This document shows positions 38,101 through 49,100 of a stretch of 64,000 bases of DNA, piece by piece. The stretch's first letter is position 1, and the number at the start of each line of letters is the position of its first letter. This DNA comes from Simmondsia chinensis (taxonomy: Eukaryota > Streptophyta > Magnoliopsida > Caryophyllales > Simmondsiaceae). The position numbers were made by a program, and so were the translations under genes. The notes beneath the pieces are model-generated. The model ran no database searches and was not told the origin of the DNA. It saw only the letters and a program-made list of their open reading frames with translations. The stretch is taken from NCBI GenBank assembly GCA_018398585.1, contig JAGTTD010000005.1, positions 6,751,355 to 6,815,354 on the forward strand. The letters are read 5' to 3'.

Positions 38101-39604
38101 TTTAGTTGAGCTTGAGCAGCGTGATTCGAACCCTGAGGAAAACCACTGAATTTTCCATCAGCAGGAAATGTAGGCACATGCATATTCGGTCTAAAACTTG
38201 GAGGACCGGACCCTCCATGCGGTTGAATCTGGTTAGGTAACATAGGGGCCGAACCCAAAAGGGTTTGGGGAGCATTATTTGGAACATTCATCAACATTGG
38301 TGGCCTATTTGCATTGCCCATGTTGGGATTGACATTATTGAAAGGCTGTGGCATCTGAGTGTTCATAAAACCCATTGGAGAGCTGAATTGCATTAGGTTT
38401 GGCATCATGTTGTTTGGATTACCCGGAACCTGTTGATCAAAATAAAAGTACAAAATTAGAATTACCCAAGCTACTAATTCCTTAATTCGAGAACAAATCA
38501 TACTCGGGTTTCCAAAATAGCTCAAGTTGCTAAGATAATTGATTCATTGACATTGTTTCAAATCCTCTTTGTCTGAAATATCTCAACTATAATAGAAAAA
38601 TAAGATATGATGTGAACTTATACATCATTCATACTTTAAGATCCTCGGCAATTCACGCGAAGGACATGTTAGAGTATAAATTACAGGGATATTATCACTT
38701 AGGTATCTTCAGGTTCGATCATTTATTGTCCAGGTACCATGACATTTCTGAATATAAAATGGGGCACCTTGGGATTTAAAATTTTCATCACTTAGGAGCC
38801 TTGAAGATTAAAATTTTATCAATCTGATATTCTTCTGCCAAAATAGGATAAATTTTGTTAAAAAACACTAAAGTGGAACATGATTCCCACGATGCATAGC
38901 ATCTTCATTAAAATTCGATATTTTTTGCCCAAAAAAATATTGAGAAGACAGATAATTTTGACCCATATATAAATAATTTACATTAATATTCAATGAATTT
39001 TTTGTCTTAATTAGTTGAATTTTTGCTTAAAACATTAATATGGTTTCCATATATCATTATACAACAACAACAACAGACCCAATGCCTCAAGGGCTCCCGC
39101 CTAAGCGGGTCTGGGGGTAGATGTACGCAGCCTTACCCCTTCACGGCATAACCCTGCCGAGAGGCTGTTTCCGGGACCCCCAACCTTATAGGGTTGGCAA
39201 CACGAGGACTTCCCAGGAGGTCATCCATCCTGGTACTACTTTCGTTCAAGCATGCTTAACTTCAAAGTTCTAATCGGATCCGGTGCATTAGTGCCGGATA
39301 AATGAACCCTTCTATATATCATTATCATATCTACTATACTAGCTTTTTCTGTAAAAAAATTGGTCAAATTCTGACACAAGCTACATATGTGATAAAACAT
39401 TCAAACCACAATACCTCGCAATATATATTGAAATATCAAAGTAACTAAACAACAAATAGTCAAACTTCAAGATATTTTAAATGATAATTTACCCTAAATC
39501 CAAGGGTAGAGAGAGAGAGAGAGAGAGAAAGAGACCTGTAGAGGGGCTTGAGGGGGACATTGGGAATTGAACTGGTTAGGAATGTAAGGTCCGAAAGGAA
39601 TCAT
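32193..39604 (-). CDS. NUFIP: NUFIP1-like protein (box C/D snoRNP assembly factor)
   Basis: Eight exons: 39536-39604, 37485-38429, 36792-36886, 36632-36696, 35690-35762, 34199-34289, 34037-34099 and 32193-32807. Borders and phases agree and give 671 residues. The start is the ATG opening MIPFGPYIPNQF. Residues 24-340 are Asn/Gln/Pro-rich and disordered, with a 12-residue tandem repeat. The conserved NUFIP core follows: FYTQQEIQQWREERKKNYPS. The C-terminal block is PTLLQKLLSTDTKRDKTRLL then QAFRFMVMNSFFEEWP, ending in an acidic EEEEEEGEITE tail. Family knowledge: the core binds 15.5K/SNU13 and brings HSP90/R2TP to box C/D snoRNPs in the nucleus. No C2H2 finger like that of the animal protein was seen. 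Exon 8 matches the plant C-terminal domain closely. Introns hold SINEs and fold-back repeats. Confidence 0.93.
32960..33200. repeat. Dispersed repeat family B
   Basis: Contains CAAGTTGAGGTCAAAGTG, AGGAAAATGTTTTCCCC and ATTTTTCCGTCAAAACAAG, in the order of the copy at 25645. It lies in the last NUFIP intron. Confidence 0.55.
33769..33999. repeat. Fold-back AT-rich element, family A (full copy)
   Basis: Arms ATTTTTGGTTTTCTAGAAAC and AAAAACCAAAAACTACAAAC; ends GGGCAGGCTTGTCTG and inverted AGAACATGTTTGG. Last NUFIP intron. Confidence 0.65.
34508..34622. repeat. Fold-back element, family A (one half)
   Basis: Starts GGGCTTGTTTGGTATTG, then GTTTTTGGCTATTTG and TTGTTTTTGGTTTTC, and stops near the loop. 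Intron between NUFIP exons 5 and 6. Confidence 0.55.
35976..36199 (+). mobile_element. 5S-headed SINE, copy retaining the 5S 3' terminus
   Basis: The 5S-derived head ends GTGTTGCACCCCT, the natural 3' end of plant 5S rRNA, followed directly by CAGGTTGGGGGT of the body. The head is AGCACCGAATCCTATTAG, ATTAAGCGTGCTTGGG, AAGATGGGTGACCTCCTGG. The tail is short (TGTTGCTTTT). It lies antisense in NUFIP intron 4. Confidence 0.87.
37925..38135 (-). repeat. 36 bp coding minisatellite in NUFIP exon 2
   Basis: About 5-6 tandem 36 bp units encode variants of AAQAQLNQGLNQ. The unit is a multiple of three, so copy-number change keeps the frame and also leaves spurious open frames on the other strand. It lies in the disordered Gln/Asn-rich part. 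Confidence 0.9.
39061..39313 (-). mobile_element. 5S-headed SINE, full copy with 12 bp target duplication
   Basis: On the minus strand it begins near GGGTTCATTTATCC, aligning with the first bases of 5S rRNA, then GGCACTAATGCACCGGATCC and the rest of the head. The body follows with GAGGCATTGGGTCTG and a (TTG)n tail. The direct repeat ATATATCATTAT flanks it (39049-39060, 39314-39325). It lies in NUFIP intron 1, in sense with the gene. It is the longest head in the window. Confidence 0.9.
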
Positions 39605-39615
39605 CTTTATACTGC

Positions 39616-39633
39616 TCAGATTTCTACGTACAT
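39616..39633 (-). promoter_or_regulatory. Five-codon upstream ORF in the NUFIP leader
   Basis: ATG-TAC-GTA-GAA-ATC-TGA ends 11 nt before the NUFIP start codon. The leader upstream of it is CT-rich (CTCTCTCTCTCTTTC at about 39665-39690), typical of plant 5' UTRs. Whether the transcript includes it depends on the start site, which is not visible. Confidence 0.5.
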
Positions 39634-39855
39634 GAAGCAAAAATGGCTATGGCGAAAGATTACTTAGAGAAAGAGAGAGAGAGATTGCAGAAAAATTAGG
39701 GTTTTAGGAACGAAGAAGGGTTTAGAGGGTGAGAGAGAAGACGTGATTGTTCCTTATACGCGGCGTTGTTTGATTTGTTGGTCTTCGAAACGCTGCGTAT
39801 CGGCTTGGTTGTTATTGGTTTAAGGATGGGGTAAAAAAAAAAGGAAGAAAAATAA

Positions 39856-39929
39856 TGGCCCATGCAGGTCTCGAACCTGCGACCTTCGCGTTATTAGCAC
39901 GACGCTCTAACCAACTGAGCTAATAGGCC
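39856..39929 (-). tRNA. tRNA-Ile (AAU anticodon)
   Basis: 74 nt cloverleaf. The acceptor GGCCTAT pairs with ATGGGCC (one U-G), discriminator A. D arm TAGCTCAGTTGGTTAGAGC contains the A box. The anticodon loop CTAATAA carries AAU. GGTTCGAGACC in the T arm is the B box. There is no intron. A T-rich run follows within a few bases as pol III terminator. It points toward NUFIP, whose start codon is about 250 bp downstream. Confidence 0.96.
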
Positions 39930-40127
39930 ATTTTTGATCTCCCCTTTCTAAGTTCATATATACATAGACATAAATTTTATTTGCTTGGAAAGGACATCTT
40001 TGTGCAAAATTTTTAGGGTTTTTTACTAAAAATACCCTAAATTTTAAGTGTGGTTTCAAAAAAAAACTAACTAAATTTTCAATCTCACATCTAAAAATAT
40101 AGCAACGATAACATATTTAGTATCTTA

Positions 40128-40234
40128 GGAGCTCTCACATAAGCAGGGTCTGAGAGAAGCAAAATGTACACAACTTTATTCCTTAAGGGTGTTCACCCTA
40201 ATGAGAGACTGTTTCCGAGGACCCCCAACTTGAG
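40128..40234 (-). mobile_element. SINE body fragment lacking head and tail
   Basis: The minus strand holds AAGTTGGGGGTCCTCGG, AACAGTCTCTCATTAGGG, an eroded TAAGGAATAAAGTTGTG and CAGACCCTGCTTATGTGAG. It stops before GGCACTGGG, and nothing of the 5S head is left. Confidence 0.65.
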
Positions 40235-40244
40235 AAGCATGAAA

Positions 40245-42095
40245 ATAAAAGGCATACAAGCATACAAAAAGCATATGAACATTTAGGTGTAAGAGGATAC
40301 ACAATGCCACATAGCAAGCATAGAGAGTATGAGGCAGCGAGTATGCAATACATCAACAAGGCAAATTATTTTTCTAAATATTTATAAACTTTTTACACAT
40401 TTATACATTCTTTTAAATATTTAATATTTTAAATTTATTTTAAATGTAAATTTCAATTTTTTGGATAATTTTCTCTTTTTTTTAAAATGTCACGTCAGAA
40501 AAAAAAAAAATAAAACTAACGAATGTTAAAGGCGTCACATAAGGTACATTATTGAAAATTTTTTAGAAAATTTAGGTGTCGTATTAAAAAATTAAAAAAT
40601 CTATTAAATTTTTTAAACCACGTCTATTTAGGTAGTTTTTAATAAAAAACGCCAAATTATTAATGATGTTTCTCTAATTTGTTTTAGAGAGTGAAGGAAA
40701 AAGAGGACACGTTGATTGAAGCATAGTTAGTCAAATATAGTACAAGCTTTAATATGTATATGTACTAAATTTTATGATACATGAAAATTTCGATTAAAAG
40801 TTCATTAACTTATAAAGAAAAATATAAATGGATATATTTTTGTCTAAAATAAGAAAGTTTTAAAATATGAATAAAGTTGGAAGACATATATCAATTCAAC
40901 TTTTGTTTGTTAATGTTAGCCGCAATAGTAAAATGAGATATTGGAGGTAGGGAGTACACGGTTTATAGCAGATAGCAAGCAACATTAATTCCACAATGAG
41001 AGCAAACTGATAGATTAGTGGTCTAGGCCAAGTATGCTATCACTATAGTTTCAACAGAAATTACCAGCAGGCCTTTCCCAACTATTGGCATGCTAGTGTA
41101 AGCCTCCAAATATTGGCTAAATTCAACATTAAGGAACAGATTTTGATGTCATTAATTATTGATGCTAATCTTGTCTACCAAATTGGCTACCTCCTCCATG
41201 TCTATTGACTCGCCATTCGGCCCCTTTGTTGTGCTCACACGACCTCGCTTAGAGCAACGACCTCCCACGTTAGTTGTGGCAATGTCATTAATGCATGAGC
41301 CTAATAGGAAATATGTCATCCTTGAATTGGGCAATTGCAGCTTTTTCATTTAGTAGTGAAGTTTTGAGATCATCAAATGTGAATAGACAGGAAGAGTTGC
41401 AAATATAGGTCGTATAGGCACTATATTCAAAAAGAAGCCCAAATAGAACACGTGAACAAAGTTTTCGACTAGGAGCATAAGAGTTAATTGTCCCTATAAC
41501 AATGGACTTTAATGAAAAATTGGTAGGTGTCCATCATTTTGTCATCTTTACAGTGTAAGGCTCGTTTGGTGCATGGGTCAATTTCTCTGGCTGAGAGTGC
41601 TCCCAAAACCATTTGGCCAAAGGCACCCCACATGGCTTTATACGTGGGTTGTTTGACTACATCAGTGAAGATGAATTTAGCTAGGGTGGAGGCTACGCAT
41701 GAACGAATGCTTTGATCAGTGCAGACCTACATAATATACTTAGAATTAGGTTTAAGACTTGAGGTATGGTTATATGTGAGGTTGGACATAAGTATGTACA
41801 ACCAACGTACCATAAAACCACGTGTGAGACAAGTATCATATTAAATTATTCAAGCATCATGCAGGAGATAAATCCCGACCTATGTCCAAATAATTCCTCT
41901 AGTCAATGTATTGGCTCTTACATATAAGTCAGTTCGATAAGTCTTGACTCGAGTAAACTCATTGATCTTTCAACTCTTAACTAATAAAAGTAAAGTTTAC
42001 CCCATTCAAAATTTTACTTCGTAAAAATTTGAATTATTACATTATTCCCTCCTAATTTTAACACGGAGTCAAACATGCTGTAAATATTTAAGAGT
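40245..42095. other. Intergenic DNA, no gene recognised
   Basis: AT-rich. Small ORFs at 41152-41349 (-) and 41527-41715 (+) match nothing I recognise and lack splice or domain support; an unidentified transposon remnant is possible. Confidence 0.5.
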
Positions 42096-42100
42096 CCGGC

Positions 42101-42854
42101 TGTTAGGAATATGCCTCAAATTTATGTATTTAGGATTTATGGGTTGCCAAGGGGTCACCGATCGATCGGGGGAATGTCCGATCGATCGGGTGAATTAAGT
42201 TAAAATCCAGTTTTTGGCCAAGAGAGGGCTGATCGATCGGTCCTAACCGATCTATCGGGAACCTGTTTTTCAAGCTGTTAGGAATATACTTCAAATTTAT
42301 GTATTTAGGATTTATGGGTTGCCGAAGGATCGCCGATCGATCGGGGGAATGTCGGATCGATCGGGTGAATTAAGTTAAAATCCAGTTTTTGGCCGAGAGA
42401 CCGATCTATCGGGAACCTGCTTTTCAAGCTGAGGGAAGGTTTAGGCTTACCTGTTATCTATATATATATTTTATAATCGAATTCTCATTCAAAAAAGATC
42501 TCAATCCCAATTGATAACAGATGCTTTCCCACTCGATCCAGTTCCAACTATTCATAGATCTCGTTCAGAGGAAGTGCTATTGTAATTCTTCCATTCAAGT
42601 ATCAGTAAAGAATCTCCATCTCCACTCGTGGTTTTCTCCCATCTCGATTGAAGAGGGGTTTCCACGTAAATCATTGTGTGTTGTTTCGTTTGTTCTTCCC
42701 TTTACCTATTTTGTTTACTTCTCTTTTGCGTAAGTTATAGTATTTGAATCGAATCATGTCTTGGGTGTTAAGTTCTGCATTAATGAGGTATTTATATTTT
42801 TTCCTTCCAAATTGGTATCAAGGAATATCAGATTTGTGTAGTCTTACCTCAACA
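42101..42854 (+). repeat. 5' LTR of copy 2, with internal duplication
   Basis: TGTTAGGAATATGCC to CTCAACA. The first 175 bp (42101-42275) are repeated from 42276, which explains why it is about 150 bp longer than the 3' LTR. It carries several CCGATCGATCGG-type palindromes. Confidence 0.85.
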
Positions 42855-44668
42855 AATTGGTATCAGAGCCCTGTTTATTTCGATTTGATATTATGGCGTC
42901 TACAATTAAGACTGAAGTTGAGAAGTTCGGAGGTCAAGGAAGTTTTAGTTTGTGGCAAGTCTAGGTTAGGGGTCTCCTGACGCAGAGTGGCTTGAAGAAA
43001 GCCCCAGAAGGAAAAGAGAAGAAACTGGAGAGTCTACCTGATACACAATCGGAGGAGTTAAATGAGAAGGCACTCACAGCTATTCAGATGTGTCTTACCG
43101 ATGACGTTTTGACAGGAGTTCTGGAAGTGAAGACCGCTAAGGAGTTGTGGGAGAAATTGCAGGATATGTTCTGTTTCAAGTCAGTCTCCAACAAACTCGT
43201 AGTTAAGCGTCAGTTGTTCATGTTTCGTATGTCAGAAGGTACCTCGCTTAAGAATCATGTTAATGAGTTTAATTCAATTATTCAAGAATTGAAAGAATTG
43301 GATGATGCTCCTAAGGATGAAGATCAAGCTATGCTTTTGTTATGTTCACTCTCTACTTCATATAAAGGCTTTGTAGAAAGCATAATTTATGGTGGTAGGT
43401 CTACTATCACAATTGATAAAGTTAAGAGAAACCTATTGAGTAAAGAAAGAGTAGATAAGGAGTTGTCCGACTCCATTTAGAACTCAAGTTGTGGTTTATT
43501 TGTGAGAAAAAGCACTAGGTCTAAAGAATATGATCATAGTGGAAACAAGTTTAAGTCTAGACATGAAGACCTAACCTATAATTACTTCATAAGAAAGGGC
43601 ACATTAAGAGAGACTGTTACAAGTTTAAGAGAAAACGAGAAGTAGATAACATGTCTGACCAAAGATCCGCAAAAGCTAGTGTTGTTGAATATGAGGATGG
43701 AGACATTCTGTCAGTGTCTGAATCTAAGTCCAGTTTTAGAGAAAGTTGGATTTTGGATTCGGGTTGCTCCTATCATGTTTGTCCCTATAGAAGCTGATTC
43801 ACCACATACGTGTCAATTCAAGGTGGAACTGTTCAAATGGGTAACAATGCAGTATGCAGAGTTTTTGGGATATGAACAATTCGCATTAAGATGTTCGATG
43901 GCACTATTAGGACATTGAGCGACGTTCGTCATGTTCCTAATTTGAAGAAAAGTCTCGTCTCTTTAGGTACTCTTAAGTCTAAAGGGTACAGGTACACAGC
44001 TGAAGGTGGAGTTTTGAAGGTCGTTAAGGATGCTTTGACAGTTATGAAAAGCAGAAGGGTAGGTACATTATATGAGCTTGTCGGTTCCACAGTTGTCAGA
44101 TCAGTTAAGATATCTTCATCATCTTCGTTGTTGACAGAACCAGAGATCACAAAGTCAAGGAGCTTGAGATTGGATCATTCAAGTGATACAGGTCTGTCTG
44201 AGCACAGTAAAAGGGGCTCGTTGTGTGGTCAGTCTACATGACTGATATCTTGTGAACAAGGCATTTATGGGAAGCAGAAGAGTCTTCGCTTCAAGCAATT
44301 TCTGACGAGTAGAGATGTCACATTTGATGAGTCTTCATTGCTATCTCCACAAAAGATATCATCAGTTAGTTGTAATTCAGGTCAGGTGAATAAGCCAGAG
44401 AAAGTTCAGTTTCAGCTAAGTAACACAGTTCAGCAGTAGGTGGCTGTTTCAGAAGGTATGTCAAGATCCAATGCAGAGAAGAAGAAGATTGTCATTGCTG
44501 ATAACCTCTTAGATATGTTCACTTCAGTGCTACCCCAGCAGAAAGTTCAAGCATCGCTCGGACTCGGTTAGGCTTTGCGTTTTGTTTAGATAACCCCGTG
44601 TGTTTAGTGTTTTGTGGAGAAGGTAGAGAATTGTCTTTATTCTTGAAATTTGAGTCAAGGTGGAGGTT

Positions 44669-45271
44669 TGTTAGGAATATGCCTCAAATTTATGTATTTA
44701 GGATTCATGGGTTGCCGAGGGGTCACCGATCGATCGGGGGGATGTCCGATCAATCGGGTGAATTAAGTTAAAATCTAGTTTTTGGCCAAGAGAGGGCCGA
44801 TTGATTGGGAACCTGTTTTTGTTTAACCCTAGCCGTTTAGTATAAATATGGGGTTAGGGGGTACGTTTTAAGTATCCAATCAAATCAAAATCCAATTAAA
44901 AGTGTAAGGTCAGCCGTCGTCATCAATTTGAGAGCATCGAGAGAGTTAAGAGAAAGTGATTCATAATTCTTGCATAGATCTCGTTCAGAGGAAGTGCTAT
45001 TGTAATTCTTCCATTCAAGTATCAATAAAGAATCTCCATCTTCGCCCGCGGTTTTCTTCCTTCTCGATTGAAGAGGGGTTTCCACGTAGATTATTGTGTG
45101 TTGTTTCGTTTGTTCTTCCTTTTACCTATTTTGTTTACTTCTCTTTTGTGAGTTATAGTATTTGAATCGAATCTTGTATTCGGTGTTAAGTTCCGCATTA
45201 AGGAGGTATTTATATTTTTCCTTACAAATTTGTATCAAGGAATATTAAATTTGTCCAGTCTTACCTCAACA
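44669..45271 (+). repeat. 3' LTR of copy 2
   Basis: 603 bp, TGTTAGGAATATGCC to TTACCTCAACA, with one intact CCGATCGATCGG and decayed versions (CCGATCAATCGG, CCGATTGATTGG). Confidence 0.88.
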
Positions 45272-45966
45272 CCGGCATATATAATAAAACATTTATCATT
45301 TCGCTATCATGATAATATTTTATTATACAATTGTTCTTACATTTCAAAATATACTACAAAACGTTTTGAAGTTTTAAAAATTTATAATATAGGTGCTTGA
45401 AGTCGGAATATGGTAAATTTTTATTAAAATTCAACCAGTTTTCATCCAAAAATGCTAATGTTTTACATAATTACAATGATATAAGATAAATGTGGTCTAT
45501 ATTTTCAGTAAAAATTTATATGATTTGAATAATTTATATATTATTAAAATATGTGTCATGTCATTATTTTCTAATAGAAAAAATAATCATATCATGTCTC
45601 GATAATTTCTTTGGAGGGATCTAGTGTTGTGGCTACTCTCATATCTCTATCTCCTCTTTCTTTCACAGGGCCACAACATCGAATTTTCAGCCTAATTTCT
45701 ATATGTTATTAAAACCATATTTTATGTTAATATTTTCTAACAAAAATTTATCTTAATTTGGACAAAGAATGCAAAAATAAAATTTGTAAAAATGTCAAAA
45801 TATTTGAATATAACAGGGTAATCTTACTATTAGAACAAAAAACATTAAAAGTAAAACAATTTTATAAAATTTTATTACTATTATTCACTATATTATTACA
45901 TTTACAATAATAATTTTGTAACGAGACATGCAAAATCATACCCCGTGAAAGCTCCAACAATAATCC

Positions 45967-45974
45967 TATAAATA
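45967..45974 (+). promoter_or_regulatory. Candidate TATA box of VPS36
   Basis: TATAAATA about 215 bp before the VPS36 ATG, with no ATG in between. The rest of 45277-46187 is AT-rich promoter/intergenic DNA with nothing else recognised. Confidence 0.45.
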
Positions 45975-46187
45975 CTCAAAATTGATATACTCTACCATAG
46001 TACGAAATCATTTTGGTCAAAGTTAATTGCTTTTTTGATCACAGTTCATAGTTAATTCCATAGCTCAGTTCATTAATCACGAATCTTCCTGTCTCTGCAT
46101 TCCAATTCCATCAAATTCTGTAGCTCAGTGCATTCCCAGTCGATCTTTGCTCAATTTACGCATCAATTTCCACCCCGGTCGTCGGCG

Positions 46188-49100
46188 ATGTCGGCGAAAT
46201 GGCTGCCGCCGGCGGTTCTCACTGCGGCTGGTCGGCCAGTATTCGCCGCCGGCGAGTTCGAGTACTTCACCCTCTCCGCCGTCGACATTGAACCCGATCA
46301 AGGAACCCACCCGACCCTTTGTACTTACAAATCCGGCATCCTAACCCTAACAACCCACCGTTTAATTTGGATCTCATCCTCTCAAAACGACGCCGTTTTT
46401 ATACCTCTTTCTCTCATTACCCACATCTTCGCTTCAAAGAAATCCATCAAGTCTGTGTTTTCCAGCCCCCGGGTTCGGTTGCAGGTGGGGTTAAACGAGG
46501 TGGGTCGGGTCGATCCGGATGGGGCGGGGCCGGGGTCGAGGTGGGTTGTGGTGACGGTGGTGATGAGGGGGAAGGGGGATGATCATGAGGTGTTTGTGAG
46601 GAAGTTGTGGGAGGTATGGAGGGGGAGGGGTTGGGAGAGTGTGGGTCATGGGTCGGGTTCGGGTGGGTTGGGTCCAGGTGGGTCGGTGGTGGCGGAGAGC
46701 GGGGGTGGTGGTGGAGGGATAAGGGTGCCGGTGGTCGGGGTGTCGGGGATACTGAGGAAAGAGCAGGAGATGTGGGAAAGTACTGATAAGAGCTTGCAAG
46801 ATGCTTTTCAGGACTTGAACGCACTCATGGTATTTTATGGAAAATGCTTCATATATCGACCCATCTGAGCAACAAATACATTATACACAAGATGGAATAT
46901 GATTGAATTATAGAGCGATAATGTTAAGTAATTGTCTGTATGATTAATATTTCTTAATCATGTGTTTTGGATACCGCTATATGAATGCACCCGTGGCATT
47001 GCTCGTGTGGTTATTAGAGCAGTATTTTTCGGCTTCGGTTTATTTAGCTCCTTTTGGGTCGCCTTCTTTTGCTGAGGCGGATGCTTTCATTCATGATGAG
47101 CTTACGTTTGTGTTTATATGATAGTCATTTTAAAAGAATTGGGTACGTCTGAAATATGATGATGGTGGTGTGAGAACCATTGATGTTTACATGAGTTGGT
47201 AAAGGATATTGGTGTAAAAAAGTGGTTTTTTAATTTTGGAAATGGATACGTTGGTGTCTTGACAAAATATTGGTGCTTATTTGATGCACTATTTTTAGCT
47301 GTTGGCGAGAGCCTCTTTGAGGCACTGGGTCTGCTGTTGTTGTTATCTTTAGCTGTATTCAATGTACAATGGTGAGTTATATGTATGGGTGCCACAGATT
47401 TGACATCACGCAGCTTTAGTGGCATACCATCAAGCTAGATGACAAAATCCACAGTTCCTTAACCATGCCTAGTGTTCTTGATGTTCACTGCTGGGAGAGA
47501 TTATTGAGGCTTAATAATTCGCATACTATTTCTTTTATTTGGTACGTTGTTGGTGAAACTAGTATTGTGTGGCTTTGCAGAGCAAGGCTAAGGAGATGGT
47601 AATGCTGGCAGAGAAAATGAGGCAGAAACTCTTGTCTGGACCATCTAGTCAAAGTGGCACAAATGACGAGGAAATGGGTTCTAAAGAAGAGATGCAAGAT
47701 TGGTTGCTAAGTGTTGGTATTATATCACCTGTGACAAAGGAATCTGCTGGTGCTTTGTATCATCAACAGTTGTCTCGCCAGGTGGTCTTCTTTCGTTTTC
47801 CTCCCTTTAAATTTCATCTTGTACCAAGTTGTCAAACATAAAATATGGGTTTCTAAACATAACCAGCATGTATATGCACTGCTTGGTTTCAGGAGAACTT
47901 GTCTTTTGCTTTTAGTAATTTTTTTTTTTTTTTTGGAACACTATGCTTTTAGTATGTAGTTACTTTATTGGCATCAAAACTGCATATTATATGCTTTGTG
48001 AGTAGGCAAGTTAGATATTGCAATCACTGCCCTGTATGCCAGCAAAACGCCACTCTGAAATGGGCTTATAGCTTCTTACTATGCACTAAAGTTTCTACGT
48101 GATGTGTCTATAAATGCATTTTTGTCAAATCTATGGGAATTTAATTCTAAACTTTCTCAAGCCCTTTGTAAAGCACTCTGCTAGAAGTCTACATTCTGTG
48201 GTGGGATAAGAGTGCTATATCTGCTCTGTTTTATGGGAATATGATCTATAGTCCTTCAAGGATCTCTAGATGCTTCACTATGTCCATAGACATAAAGCTA
48301 CCACTGAGTGCATTATATCTGGTATTATCTTACTGCTGATCTAGTGATTATTAGAGTACATTTGAATGGCTCCCTTGGGTTTTTTTATCCTTTATTAACC
48401 GGCTGTTAGTTCTGCCTGCTATCTCACTTTACGTTTTCCCCATTTGTATGGCTTGATGGAGTTCTCTAATATTTGAATCATTAACTTCAAATGCGGGTTG
48501 CAATACAAAGGCAGTAGCTTGTTGAAATATTGTACCATATTGTGCAACACTAGATCCATGTAGCGAAACCCACTTAGTGAAAAAAGCTTAGTTGTTGAAT
48601 TTTGAGTGAGTGCCTTGTGAAGTTCATTCAAATTTACTGGCCGCTGATTCATCAGTGGTATCACTGACAAAGGAAGAAGAACAGATACAGTGATCCACAC
48701 AGTGCATGGATAGGACGAATTCTTTCTATGGCACTTGATCCCGCTTGCCATAAATTGCTTCCCAGAAACTATTTTGTAGGAAGTTGAAGCCATTTTGTAG
48801 CTTCCGTTTTTAACAGCCATAAACATCTTCTGAGAAGAGTCCTCATGTCCTATGCGTTCAACCCAGCTTTTAATTCCTAGGTTCCATGGAAAATACCAAC
48901 CTAACAGGGTTGGCCTTCGAGTTTTAGCAGTCCAAGCAAATATTGTAAAATGGGGTCCTTGAACATTTTTCTTAGCAATATAAATATTAATTAGATAAAT
49001 TATGAAATAAAAGTTAGGGTTGTGTCAAGTTAAGGACCTTATACTATGGGGGCCCCAAGCAGCGCTGCCTGGCAGCTTAATCTATCGTAAAGTCAGTGAT

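Larger units (their letters stand above)
42101..45271 (+). mobile_element. Non-autonomous copia-type LTR retrotransposon, copy 2
   Basis: 3.17 kb element bounded by a perfect CCGGC target duplication (42096-42100, 45272-45276). A primer-binding site TTGGTATCAGAGCC follows the 5' LTR and a purine tract (AAGGTGGAGG) precedes the 3' LTR. The gag frame 42992-43480 encodes about 160 residues (KTAKELWEKLQDMFCFKSV). Next come zinc-knuckle remnants, protease WILDSGCSYHVCP (about 43745), and the pre-integrase and HHCC-like segment (GLSEHSKRGSLCGQS). This is fused to post-integrase RDVTFDESSLLSPQK. Integrase core, reverse transcriptase and RNase H are missing, as in copy 1 at 12729-15789. Stops and frameshifts occur after gag. 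Confidence 0.92.

Noticed and set aside
37946..38149. Plus-strand frame with repeated GLVELEQ motif
   Set aside because: It is the antisense shadow of the 36 bp coding minisatellite in NUFIP exon 2. The repeat length is a multiple of three, so several frames stay open.
46447..46824. Long Pro/His-rich minus-strand ORFs opposite VPS36 exon 1
   Set aside because: They are complements of the G-rich VPS36 coding sequence, with no start context, splice sites or family match.
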